From contig CM030931.1 of the NCBI GenBank assembly GCA_018136815.1, forward strand, positions 124,001 through 188,000: a stretch of 64,000 nt of DNA, given 5' to 3'. The notes under the pieces were generated by a model. It saw only the letters and a program-made list of their open reading frames with translations, had not been told where the DNA came from and made no database searches. Both the position numbers and the translations under genes were made by a program. How positions within the stretch are numbered: the first letter of the stretch is position 1; every line of letters starts with the position of its first letter. This DNA is from Isochrysis galbana. Lineage: Eukaryota; Haptophyta; Isochrysidales; Isochrysidaceae. Positions 39,561-52,027 of the stretch are shown in pieces.

Positions 39561-41557
39561 GCCGTATTCCTATGATTCAGAGTACGTTTCAGCAACTTCT
39601 CACTTCTCTGAATGCTAGTGTATGCCTGAAAATAAAAATAGATGGTGGGACAGGGGGTCATATGGGAGCCAAATTTTGAGTGGGCGGACTGGAAATAGGC
39701 AGGATAGATAGAACCCCCCGATTACTGCAGCAGGCATGAGAGAAGGATGCACTACTCTTGTCTCTTGTGGAGGCGCGAAACAAGCAAAAACGCAAATCGC
39801 GCAAAAAAAGCCAATAAAGCCCAAAAACCAAAAAACGCCATAGCAATAGCAATAGCTAACAGCTTCTCTATACGGCTTTGGTGACAAACAAAAAAACACC
39901 TAATGTGGTATTTTTATTTTTAACAATTTTTTATGGGTTGCGGCGTGGCAACGTCACACTCGTGTCAGTTCTACCACCGAAATGCACCCAAGTTTGGGGA
40001 GGTCCTTTCAAGAGGAAGGAGGCAGGGCAGGTAAGGTGCCCGACTCTGCAGAGGTGGGGGAGACCCCCATTGAGACGTCCAGCGCGGGACGCACCGGAAA
40101 TGATTCTACACCTGACGAATTGGGATGGCCCATAGGGCCTGAGGGCAATGAGGAAGGGGCAAAGCCGGCGGCAGGCGCGGCGAGGGAGGCCACTTCAGAG
40201 GTGCTGACGGGCTGAAGCCCGTCAGCAGAGGAAGGCGGGCAGGCGGGCTTGAGCGAGGGCGAGGACGGCGGCGAAAGCGACATGGAACGAGCGGCGAAAG
40301 GCGAGGGTGAGTGTGAGGAGGGCTGTGATGGCAGGGGCTGGCGAGGCGAGGAGGGATTGTAGGGTACGAGTGTTACGAGAGCGAGAGCGACGAGAGCGAG
40401 AGCGACGAATGACGACTGACGACAGGACGACGGACAGAGACACCCAGGAAAACACTCCGACACTCGCCCCACGACTTTCTCACATAACTCGACTGAAATC
40501 AAACCCAAACACTCCGATCATACAACGACGGACGACGATCAAACAAAGGGCGATCTGTCGGCGATCCCGTCTGGAAGGGGAATCGCACCATAACGGAAAC
40601 GAGGGGCAATCCTGCCGCACAGGATTCCAAGAGACCTATCGAATAAGACGAAAGAAGTGCGGTGTGCCTAAGGGGGAGATGCGAAGAGATTGCAAATTAA
40701 ACCTGATTGCAATCACTGAAGTAGATAGAGAAGCTGTCGAGTCGAGCGCTACCGGAGGGCTTTGAGCCACTCCGTCGCGAGCGGCACCGGCGGCTAGCGC
40801 GGCGCTTTGGCCCTCCTCACCGATCTCCAAGGGGAGATGGCAAATTAAACCTCAAATCTCGAGCGGATAGATAGAGAGCAACCGACTCGCTCGCCAAACC
40901 CTTGACCGAGAAGAAAGAAGCAAGGACCTACAAGCCAAGGGTAGCGGACCTAGGGAAGGTGAGAGGAAATTTCCGAACGCCAACGCGAACGCCAAACGCC
41001 GGAAGGCAACGAAACCCTAACCAGGCTAAGCAGAACCTACGCAGAACAGGTCTGGACGACAACGAAAGTTAGCAGGTCCCCAGAAAGAACCGGAACCCAA
41101 CAAGAAACAACAAGCCTTGCAAGAAGCTAAATAAGTCTCCTGAAGGTACCCCGAAAGCCTGAGACAAGCGCGCAGCGAGAGACAAAAGACCTGGCTCCTT
41201 TGGGTCAAGATTGCCCGAAAGGAGGAAACCTGGAATCTAGACCTGACAGACAGGCTAGAAGGAACGAAACGAGAACTCGAATTCTAGATCGCTAGGGACG
41301 AACCCTACCAACCTAGATGTACCTGAGCTTCACCATGTGGCCGCACGGCGAAGGACCTGGAAACAAGAGCCTGGAAATCGCATCATCTAGGATGAATGCG
41401 ACAGAAGCGCGGGGAAGATAGCGAATTAAACCTATTTGCGAGGCGCCTAGGAGGAAACTTCCCTTCTCTTCGAGAGAAAGAGAGAGGGCGCTCCACGACT
41501 CAAGATCCTATGCGTCCAAGCGAAGCTTTTGACCGAGAAAGAGAACGAGAGAATGCG
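39561..41557. other. Intergenic region with transposon-like fragments
   Basis: The minus-strand frame 40008-40508 (Ser/Pro-rich, with STSEV) and the + segment 40222-40285 resemble 26865-26942 and, weakly, 15897-15960, suggesting 5' remnants of one element. A motif like GGGGAGATxGCAAATTAAACCT recurs near 40672, 40830 and 41408. No complete gene is supported. Confidence 0.45.
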
Positions 41558-41559
41558 AC

Positions 41560-41672
41560 AAATACATATGTATTTGGTATTTGGCCTCTGCCTCTGGTCA
41601 AATACACTTCTAATTCATTCGAGGCCTACAACCCAGGACGCGCTTCAAATACAGCCAAATACATATGTATTT
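41560..41672. repeat. Pair of identical 16-bp palindromes
   Basis: AAATACATATGTATTT occurs at 41560-41575 and again at 41657-41672, each followed by TGG, with further CAAATAC/GTATTTGG half-sites between and after them. Confidence 0.9.
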
Positions 41673-41893
41673 GGCCTGAGACCAAATACGGTGAATTAGG
41701 TATTTCCCATCTAGGGTGGGTGGGTGGGGGGTGGGGAAGCCCCTGCGCCGCGGTCCGCTCTGCGCTCTGCTGCGAGGAGCCGAGTCGGGGAGAGGGTGGG
41801 TCGCAGTAGAAGGTAAAAGGGGAAGGCCCCCCCCCCCCCCCCCCCCCCCCCGCGCGCGCGCGCGGGTGGGGGATGGGGGTGGGGTGGGCAGCG

Positions 41894-42966
<1,073 letters not shown>

Positions 42967-43076
42967 GCGCCAACCTTCCCCCTCTTCCCCTCCCCTTCCC
43001 TCCCCTTCCCTCTCTCCCCACTCTCTCCCTCGTCTCCCTCCCCCCCCCCACCCCAACCTCCAACCCATCACCCACG

Positions 43077-46000
43077 ATGGCCCCACCCTCCCCTCCGCCC
43101 TCCACGCTCCCTCCCGCCCTCTCCACCGCCCTCTCCCTCTCCTCCAGCCGCTCTCTCTCCCCCTCTGACGCCGCCACCGCCGCCTCCCTCGCTCTCTCCT
43201 CTCTCTCTCCTCTCTCCCTCGCCCTCTCCACGCTCTCGAGGCTAATCTTCGACCGGCCCCAACCACCACAACCGCCTGCCACTCCCGGAGTCTGCGGCAT
43301 CGTCTGGAAGACTGGAGACATCGTATACCACTGCCGTACCTGTGGCATCGATCCCTCGTGCGCAGTCTGCCACGAGTGCTTCTCTGGTGCTGACCACACG
43401 GGGCACGACTTCTGGATGTTCTCGTCGGGCGGGGGCTGCTGCGACTGCGGGGACGTTGAGGCTTGGCGCACCGGAGGCTTTTGCGCCAAGCACGCCGGCG
43501 TGCACGCCGCGCCCGCAGCGGAGAGCATCTACGACGGAGCTGCAATGGCTGCGGCCGAGGAGGGGATCCGGTGGATCGTGGGGAGTCTTCTCCGGCTGTC
43601 TGCCTCGCCGCTAGCTCGTTCGGAGCAGGCTGTCGCGGCCGTTCAGTGGCTGACCGCTGTCTGCGCTTGCTCAGCCGACCTGCGCCGGCTGGGTGGCGAC
43701 ATTCTGACCACGCCGGCTGAGCCGGCTGCCGTATCGCGTGCGAGCAAGCGTGGGCTGGGCGAGGCGCGGCTGGTAGACGAAGGCTCAAGCGATGAGGAGA
43801 TGACCGACGCGGTCGAGGCAACATTGGACGGCGAGGAGGGCACCGGCGCTGATGGCGAATCATCTGACATGACAGCCTGCCGATCGACGGGTGCCTTGGG
43901 CGTCAGTTCGGCTGGAGCAGGCGCGCGCACACGCGCGCGCTCACGTGCACAGTTTGGCGCCGCCGAGGACGCGCATCCCTCATCCTCGGCCCACTCATCC
44001 GCTGCCACGGCCGCGGAGTCAGACGGCGCCCTACCGCGTGCGGCACGCGCTCCCGGCTCGACGCTGCTCGACCACCTGCTGCGCGGCGAGGCGAGGATGG
44101 CGCCAGCGCTGCGCGAGGAGTTGCACAATTTGTACTTTGAGCTGATGCGCGACGTGCGCTTCAAGGAGGCGCTGCTCTGCCACGTGATTCGCCATTACCC
44201 GACCTGCATCCGGCAAGCGATGACGTCGCCCAGCTCGGCGCGTGACACGAGCGCCGCCACCTTCGGAAAGTTTACCGTGCAGTTCAAGGGCAACTTGGTA
44301 CCCGCAATGATCCGGCACGGGCTACTGCGCATGCTGCTGCGAACGCTCCGCCGAATGTTGCGGCATGTCTCAGTGCCGAGGGCCCAGGTCGTCGCCGACA
44401 ATGACTCGCGTGGCGGCGCGGCTGCCGCAATCGGTATCCGTCGGATTGGAAACCGCGCTGTCGCGGCACCGCCACGCGTCACGGCTGCCGCTGGCTCGCC
44501 GATCGCGACATCGGCTGTCACACGTGCAACCGTTGCTTCGCATGAGGTGGCCGACAGCCCACTTGTGGTCGACCCGCGCCATCCCGCCATCTCGGATCAC
44601 ATATATTCGCAACTATGCTACGACATCCGTTACGTTCTCAATCTCCCCGAGGTCGCGCGCGATTTGCACGCGCACCCCGATCAGCTCGCCCTCTTCGTGC
44701 AATCGCTGTGCATGCTGCAAGGGATGCATCCCTCACGCCGCGCGCTGCTCACGCGTGCCGACGCGGACTCCGAGACGTGGGCATACGCCTTCCAGCTAGC
44801 GGCCGAGGTGGCGCACATTTTCCCGTCGGCCGTCGGTGGCATCGGCCTCATCGGCGGCGGGCGTGCCGCGCAGCACCGAGCATATCTCACGATGCTTCGA
44901 ATGTGCGCGCGCGCACTAGCGCAGTGGCTGGAGCAGGACAGAGCTGCCGAGGCGGCCGCCGGCCCCGTGCCGCCTGCGGCGCTTCAGTCCGCAGCGGCTG
45001 CTGCGCCACTCGTGACAGTGTCCACAGCCACGGCGCTGCCGCCGCCGCCGCCACCACGCGTCGCACCTGTTGCGCCCGGGAGCCTGCACTCTTACCACTT
45101 GCCGCTCCATCGGCTGCTCGCAATGATCCTCTCATTCGGTGCGGTGACGCTCACGCTCGGAGAGGCCGAGATGCTGGGAGAGGAAGGCGTCGAGGCGGAT
45201 GGCGATGCGAGCAGCGCACCGTCGGCCTCAGCCGCCGAGCCATTGCTGGAGGCCGCCGAGCCCCTCGCATTTGACGCCGACCTAATCAGCCACATCGTCG
45301 ACGCCCCACTACGTTTGCATGCTGTCCTGGCCCAGACACGAGCGGGCATGTGGGTGCGAAATGGCCAGTCTGCCGCCAAGCCGGCTGTGCTCTACCGATC
45401 GCCCGTGTTTGCTGACGCGTTTGTCATTCCTGACGTGGTCATCTTGCAGCTAGGCCTCATGCGGCTCGGCGCGGCCAGGTTCATTGACGAGTCCTGCGAT
45501 CGCTTCGGTATCAAAACGTACTGGGCGAGCATGTTGCAGCCGGATGCCGGCGAGCGGCTGGCCTCCGGCGCGCGCGACAGCACTTGGCGCGTCGTCGCTG
45601 AGCGCACGCCAGCCGACGGTCGACCGTCGGCCGCCACTAGCGAAAGCACGACACGCGACGCGTTTTTGCGCTGTGCGTCTGAGCAGCCCCTGCCACCCGA
45701 ATCACCGCTGCTAGCTGAGGAGATGATGCTCATGCTCGTCTACGTGCTCTCCGAGCGCTCGATGTTAGGCGAGACGGCCGCCGCCTCGGCGCGAAGGCAG
45801 CTCGTGCACCGGCTCGCCTCGACTGAAGGGGCTACGCACTCAGAAATCTGCTCCAACGTCTCGCGCAAGTTTCTCGAAGACTCCTCCTTCTTGCCCGCGC
45901 TCAACGAAGTCGCCGACTACGTCGCGCCGCAGGGGATGGCACAGGTAGGCGCGCGCCTATGGATGAGCGACGGTCGCCGAGCGATCTACGGCATCGCCCC

Positions 46001-49000
46001 CGCGCCAACACCCTGGCACCCCCTCCCTTCATACGTTTACCCCCCCCTCACCCCGCCCCTACGCACCCGAAGGGCAAGTACACGCTCAAACGCGACGCAT
46101 GGATGCTGTATGATCCACTTTACATGCTCTACGCACAACATGAGGCCGGGCGTTCACAAGAGCGTGCGGCGCGGCTTGCACCGCCCAAGCTGCCGCCGCC
46201 CATGCCGCCGCCACCGTGCAAGGCCTTTGCGCGCCTCACCGACGCCGCTGCGTCCGCTGCGCTGCACGCGTTGGTCTACGCGACCGTCGAGGCCGCCACG
46301 GCGGGCTCGCCACTCGTGTCCGACCGCATGCTCATCGCAGCTCTGCGCCTCCTAGCCCTCGCACTGAGCTGGCGAAGCGACCCGTCTGCGAGCCGTGCTG
46401 ATGCAGCGGGCGGCGTGAGCGACACTGGCCGTGTGTCGCTCGCTACCAGCCTGCGTATGCCGAGTGCTGACTGTATCGTGACCAACATGCTGCAGGCGCC
46501 CGTGCCGCTCCCTCCTCCGGTAGGTGGAATGCGAGCTTCTGCGCGACCCGGGCCGATGGTGCCCATGCTTGACCTATTGTGCCGCCTGGTCAAGGAGGAC
46601 CGATTCGGCGCCCTCCGCTCCAACGCGCTGCATTGCATACGACTTGTGTGCGCCGCCTCGGCACAATCCCGCCAGCAGGTTGAGGAGCTGCTGCCGGAGT
46701 TCCTCGGCGCCACCTCCTCGCTCCTCACCGGCGGCCCCTCGCCCCAGAGGGCGGAGATCCTTCGGCGGAAGCGCCAGGCGAAGGAGAGACAGGCAGCGAT
46801 CCTCCGGCGCTTCGCGATGCAGCAGGCCGCTTTCGATGATGGTGCCGGCGAGGCGGAAGCTGAGGCAGCGACGGCGCCGTCAACTGGCAGCTCCGCGGCG
46901 CCCTCACCTATGCCCACACCGCCGATTGGGCCAGCAGACGCGCACAGCGCTGTGCCCCTCTCACCACGGCTGCCGGCCTCCATGACGCCTCCGCGGAGTC
47001 CACGGGTGCTGGATGCCGTGACGCCGCCCCCAGTTGGCGGCTGCCGCACCTGCGCTCTGTGCCACGATGAGATGCGAGTTGGAGAGGCGGTTGGCCTCCT
47101 CGCACTGGCGCAGCGCGCCTCAGTCGTGCTACCGCGACTGCCACCTCCGGCCACAACGCCGTGGTGCAAGGCACGCGACACGGCGAAACAGCCGCGTCCA
47201 GAGCCCAGCAAAGCATTGCCCACCAAGGTATCCGATCCACACCCTCACCGATCAGGCCCGGTGAGCATCGGCCCACCCGCCGCACTGGGCACGGCCCCCG
47301 CGGTACCGACACCGGCACCATCGGCCGCTCCCGCGGCTGATCGCTATGCGGCGGAGGCGGCGGACGAAGATGACGACGGCATCGCCGACACCGCGTCCGA
47401 CACGGACGGCCGGGAGTCCGACGTCTTTGTGCGGACGGACGACCTCATGGGCGATTACGCCGAGACGGTCTTGCAAAACGTCGTCCAAATTATGCATCAC
47501 CAGCAAGATGCAGACCGGCGGCTCGATGCATCCATTGTGCCGCGCGACGCCGATTTGTCGGGGGTCCTTACCGCCTCGGCAGAGACTACCGTCTTCGAGT
47601 GGCTCGCCTCGCCGACGGGCGCCTACGGTCTGCATATACGGTCGTGCGGCCATGAGATGCACGAGGTCTGCCTCAGTCGCTGCCTGGGTGCGCTCCGGCT
47701 CGAGGGCGCCGGGCTCGATGACACAGAATGGACGTGTCCTGTCTGCCGGCGCATCGCTAACTTGCTCCTGCCCATCAATGCGAGCGGCGTGCCGGCAAGC
47801 GCACCATCAATGCCTGAGCAACTGCAGTCCGAAGGGGCAGTCGGTGTGCAACAAATGCCACCACCCCTTGCTGTGCAGGGCAGGCTTCGCGATTGGCTCG
47901 GTTCAGCCGCGTGGAACAGGCAGTCGGTCACGCGTCGCGTGAGTGATGCAGAGCAACAGCCCGGCGTCGATGCTGCGAGCACCGGCACGCTGGTAGCGCC
48001 CGGCCAGGCTCCTTGCTTAGACGTGCCGGTCGCAGATCCGTCGGTGGTTGACGATGCGGGGTCCTCGGCCTCCGTTGCACGCGCTAAACAGCTGTCTGCG
48101 TTTGGCAAGCGGGTCCGCGAGCTCATCGGAACCGAGTCCAAGCGGCTGCTCCGCCCCCTGCCGCTGCCAGCGCTGGGAGAGGCTACCGTTCCCGCCCTGC
48201 TCACGTCCAGCATCACTAGCACCTGCGCCGTTCTCGCGAATCCGCCAGCGCCCGCTGACCCGTCGTATATACCATCGTCCGTGCCCACATGGAGCGATAC
48301 CCTGGCGTCGGCGTCGGCACTAGTTCGCCTTCCGGCCGCTCAAACCGAGAGCCTCACGGCGCTCGTGGGATGCGCGAGGTCGTTGGCGGACTGCGCCGCC
48401 GGCGACGCGCTGCGAAAGCAGCTGACGTGTCTCTTGAGTGGCGAGGGGCCAGGTGGTTGGGCCGGCCAGCCAGATGGAGCGTCGTCGACAGCTTCTCTAA
48501 TCCTTACACTGGAACCATTCACTCTTTTCGCTGCTTCGCTCACACTATGGCCAGCGGCACGATGGGCGCAGCACACAGAGCGCTCGCGGTTGATCCATAC
48601 GTGCGTCGCTCTCGGGGCAACGCAAGTGCTGATGTGCAGCTCGGCGATCGCTGATGTCGCTGGCGCGTCCCCTCTCGAAGCGCCCGCCGACGCCGAGCGG
48701 CCTGACTGGCCCTTGCAGCAGCTGGCCAAGATGATTGCTCTTTCGGCAGTCGATCTCCGTAGAGGGGATGCGGCTTTTACCGAGTACATGGAAGCGGATG
48801 GGAGCGATGCCGTAGAAGATACAAGGTGGCGGATTGGCCGGCTTCAAGCCGCTGCCTCTACAGTACAGGGTATTGGAGCACCACCGATGACGTGGGAAAG
48901 CGCTCTTAGTCTAGTCTTGCCGCAACTCCTGCGGCGAATGGTTGTACTCACGCAGGCAGCTGGGCTTTTTTCCAAGGATGATGACCCTGCGAGCCGTTTG

Positions 49001-49870
49001 CACGCCTTGGAAGCACATAACGAGGGTACTCCCTCGGACGTCGGCGAGCTTGAGGTCCTCTGCCACCTACTCAATCTCGGCGCGCCCCTCGATGTGCTGC
49101 GCTCTGTTGCGCCGGACCTTTGCACCGCTCTCTCAGTACCCTTGACGGCTTCTGCTCGCAACGGGATAACTGATCGGTGCCTAGCGTTCTGTTCGATCCG
49201 GCCCACCAACGCCCCAACGTTTATAACGTTGCCTCATTCTTTCTCGGAATTGTACAACGCCTTTGTGCGGCGCAAATGCTCGTACTGCGGCACCGTGCCG
49301 ATGCAACCTGCGTGCTGCTTGTTGTGCGGAGCGCTCGTGTGCACGGGTGGGTCCTGCTGCCGGGTGGATGGTGACGACGAGGCTGTCAGACACGCTGCGG
49401 CATGCGGACATGGGGTTGGCGCGTTCATCGCGGTCAGAATCACCTCTACGCTCGTGATCGTCGGCCGGAGGTAAGCTCTGCCAAGCCACCGTAGCTCCAC
49501 CGGTGGTCACCTAGGCAGTTGACCATGACGTGAGGCGCTCTCGGTGCGAAAGGTAGAGGCGGGGAGGGGGGGGGGGGGGGTTGAGGGCTTACAGACTCGC
49601 GGTGATCTAGTTATGTAGCACCCCCGACGTGCAAAGTTGCTGATACCAACCCATGTCCGACGTCGCAGATACTGTTGGTGGGGTTCGCTCTACCTTGATG
49701 CCCACGGCGAGGAGGATCGTGGCCTTACGCGGGGTCGCCCTCTCCTTCTTGCCCCCGGACGGCTGCGAGAGCTCGAGGCGATCTGGCGCTCGAACGCCTT
49801 GAGAGAGCTGCTTCACAACAACCAGCCGCCTTTCCCTCATCTGATGCTTCGGCGGCAATTGCCTCTCTAG
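43077..49870 (+). CDS. UBR-box N-recognin E3 ubiquitin ligase (UBR1/2-like)
   Basis: Exons 43077-45944, 46073-49470 and 49669-49870; 2155 residues. Family members bind destabilising N-terminal residues of substrates and add ubiquitin with an E2 partner (N-degron pathway). The UBR box is at about 73-138 (CGIVWKTGD, HCRTCG, CAVCHECF, GGCCDCGD). The split RING-H2 lies in exon 2: CRTCALCH near residue 1279, then CGHEMHEVC near 1480 and CPVCRR near 1512, with a long acidic, Pro-rich insert between. The C-terminal cap has a Cys cluster (CSYCG...CCLLCG...CC) near 2025 and the conserved end YLDAHGEEDRGLTRGRPLLL in exon 3. Intron 1 (128 bp, GTAGGC) restores APQGMAQ-GKYTLKRDAW. Intron 2 (198 bp, GTAAGC) starts four bases before an in-frame TAA at 49473, which must be spliced out to reach the conserved end. 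The first 70 residues are Ser/Pro/Leu-rich; the ATG has a good context, but an upstream exon cannot be excluded. Confidence 0.92.
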
Positions 49871-51029
49871 CCCTGCGCTGCGCAAAACTTGGCGAAGGCA
49901 TTACATGCCGATGTCCCCTAGTGCTCACATGTGGCGATGCTGATAGCAAAAGTGCCTGGTGGCCCTGTATGTTGACTCGCTCATTCGGCCGAACCGTTGT
50001 CTCGCAACGAAAGTGAAGCACGCGAGCCCGTAGCGATCCACCAACATTGGCTGGCGTCTAGCGGCTATTGTTCCATGTCTAGACTCACGACGTGTGCGAT
50101 GCACGCGCAACGGACCGAGAGAAACTACGAGCCATTCGTTCTCTTGAGCTAGCCGGTGAAATTTTAACGACGTATTCGTCGTACGGCAACCACTATAGAG
50201 GCTTGAAGGACCCATGCTTCGTGGGCCGGGCCGCATGTATCCGCACGCGGTAGTTACAGTTTTAGTTGCACGTCGCAGCAACATGTCAAGCTGGAAATCT
50301 CTTCTCCTCACGCTAGCCGCTTTGTTTGGGGTAGGCCGGGTCGAGTTGTCGGCATATGTGCGTACCGCGTCGTCTTCTCCGAGTGCTCAGGATTTTGTTG
50401 AATTCGGGGATGCCTAACCTTCGCCCTGTGACCGTAGAGATCCTCTTTTTCTGAAGTCTACTGCCTCGGTAAAGCTGACGGGCGTCGTTCGGTCTTCTTG
50501 GGCTTCCGGCCATGAAAACACAATCTGCTCCAACCCACCCACCGGTCCAATACTAGCGACAAGCTAGCTTGACGCTACTTGCAACGAAAATTGGACGTTC
50601 ATTGTCGACTTTGCCAGCCCATCGTTTGTCCTGCGACGGGACAATCAGCTCGGCCTGCGTCGACGTGGGTCATGGCTAGATGCTAGAGCTAGAGTTGTGC
50701 GTTCGTTATGGAGATGGGTTTCATTTACAAACTCAAACTGAGAAAACTACCCTTAAAACCGTGGGGGGGGGGGGACATCTTTTAAGATGATTCGGGGTTA
50801 TCATCTAGAGAAAAAGAAAAAGAGAAAAACACCTGACAACATCTAAAGATTCGACACAAATGAGATTTGTATTTGTGTCGGATGTTTTCTAGTCGTGGGG
50901 CTCTTATTTTTGAAAAAAAATGTATTTCCTTGGGTTTTGCGTTTTGGGTTCCTCAACGATGTGCGTCGCCCCGGTGACGGGGACCTTCGAAGTGGTCGGG
51001 TATAAATCAGGCCGCTAAATATGACGTAG
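49871..51029. other. Intergenic region, nothing coding seen
   Basis: No supported gene. One strong hairpin is present (50838-50886, listed separately). The minus-strand frame 49925-50311 shows no recognisable features. Confidence 0.5.
50838..50886. repeat. Imperfect long hairpin
   Basis: Inner perfect 10-bp arms 50852-50861 and 50871-50880 (CGACACAAAT / ATTTGTGTCG) with a 9-nt loop. Outer 6-bp arms AACATC (50838-50843) and GATGTT (50881-50886) are separated from the inner stem by an 8-nt bulge on one side. There is no T run or gene end beside it. Confidence 0.8.
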
Positions 51030-51411
51030 GCCCCATTGACCCCTATTTATACTTATGAAAGCATGTTCTAGACAGTCCATAACATTTATGACATAAGTCA
51101 TCCGCGCAGCGAGCAAAAAATCGACGAAGCTTTCGTCTCTTGTCTCCTATGGCCCATTTTCTTACATGCGAGTCGGAGTCGGAGTCGGCATCACTTGGGG
51201 GCCTCGGCCCCCGCCCACCGGCCTTCCTCGTCCGCTGCCGCACTTTCGCGGTGTCTGCCTGCCGCGCGGGGGGTCTTCTTGTTCTTGTTGATATTAGTTG
51301 ATATACCGTAAATGGGCGATTCGTCTTGCCTATCTATTTCTCGGGGCCGGATCGTGTCTTTTTCTTTCTTTCTTTTCCCGTCATTCTCTTCGTTCTCCTA
51401 CGGGCGTGTGC

Positions 51412-51816
51412 TGCATGGCGCGCGCCATGGCCCCCTTCTGGGGGGGCCCTCGGGGCCTCCTAGCTAGAGGGCCAGCCAAGGCAGCTCAGGGGGCAGTGGA
51501 GGCTGGGGCAGTGCCCCTTGCCGCCTCTCCTGCCTCTCCCTCGCTCGCCTCACTGGCCCTGGGTGCCCTCCTGGCGGCCTCGGTGGTCTGTGGCTCAGTG
51601 GTGAAGGGGGGGGTTAGTACGAGCGAGGGCCAGTGCAGGCGAGTGCGTGCGGCGCGCGGCGCGCGCTCGGCGAAGGTCTGGGCCAGAGTGGTGTCAGCTT
51701 AGCCCCTGCCAGCAGGCAGGGGCTGAGGTTGAGCGTGTGCAGGCCCACCCAGGGGGTGTCTGCGATGGAGAGAGGGGGGCGCGAGGCCCCCATTGGCCTC
51801 CTACTTATAAAAGTAG
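51412..51816 (+). repeat. Dispersed about 390-bp repeat, copy B
   Basis: Aligns end to end with the reverse complement of 11791-12185. It ends in a CTACTT-ATAA-AAGTAG hairpin, where the other copy has the same stem with a different loop. A third fragment of only the end (CCCCATTGACCCCTA) lies at 51033-51047 in the same orientation. Confidence 0.75.
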
Positions 51817-52027
51817 TTGTGAACCCGAGATAATAGCATGATAATAGCAACATGCGACAAAAGCACTTTCTTTCAGGGAGAGAGCAGTAGAGAGCCCGCC
51901 GGAGATCCGCTAGTAGCAATGTGCGCGCCAACCAAGCAAGCGCAAACATGAAAACCACGGGGTTCAGTGTACTTCCCGCGTGGGGTGCTCGGGCCCTGCG
52001 TCGAATGCAATACCACCTCGTCCCTTC

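Noticed and set aside
45945-46072. Separate gene start at 45959
   Set aside because: The frame from 45959 begins inside an intron; splicing 45944 to 46073 restores a conserved UBR segment, so it is one gene.
49925-50311. 128-residue minus-strand frame
   Set aside because: Unusual Arg-rich composition and no recognisable motif; treated as chance.
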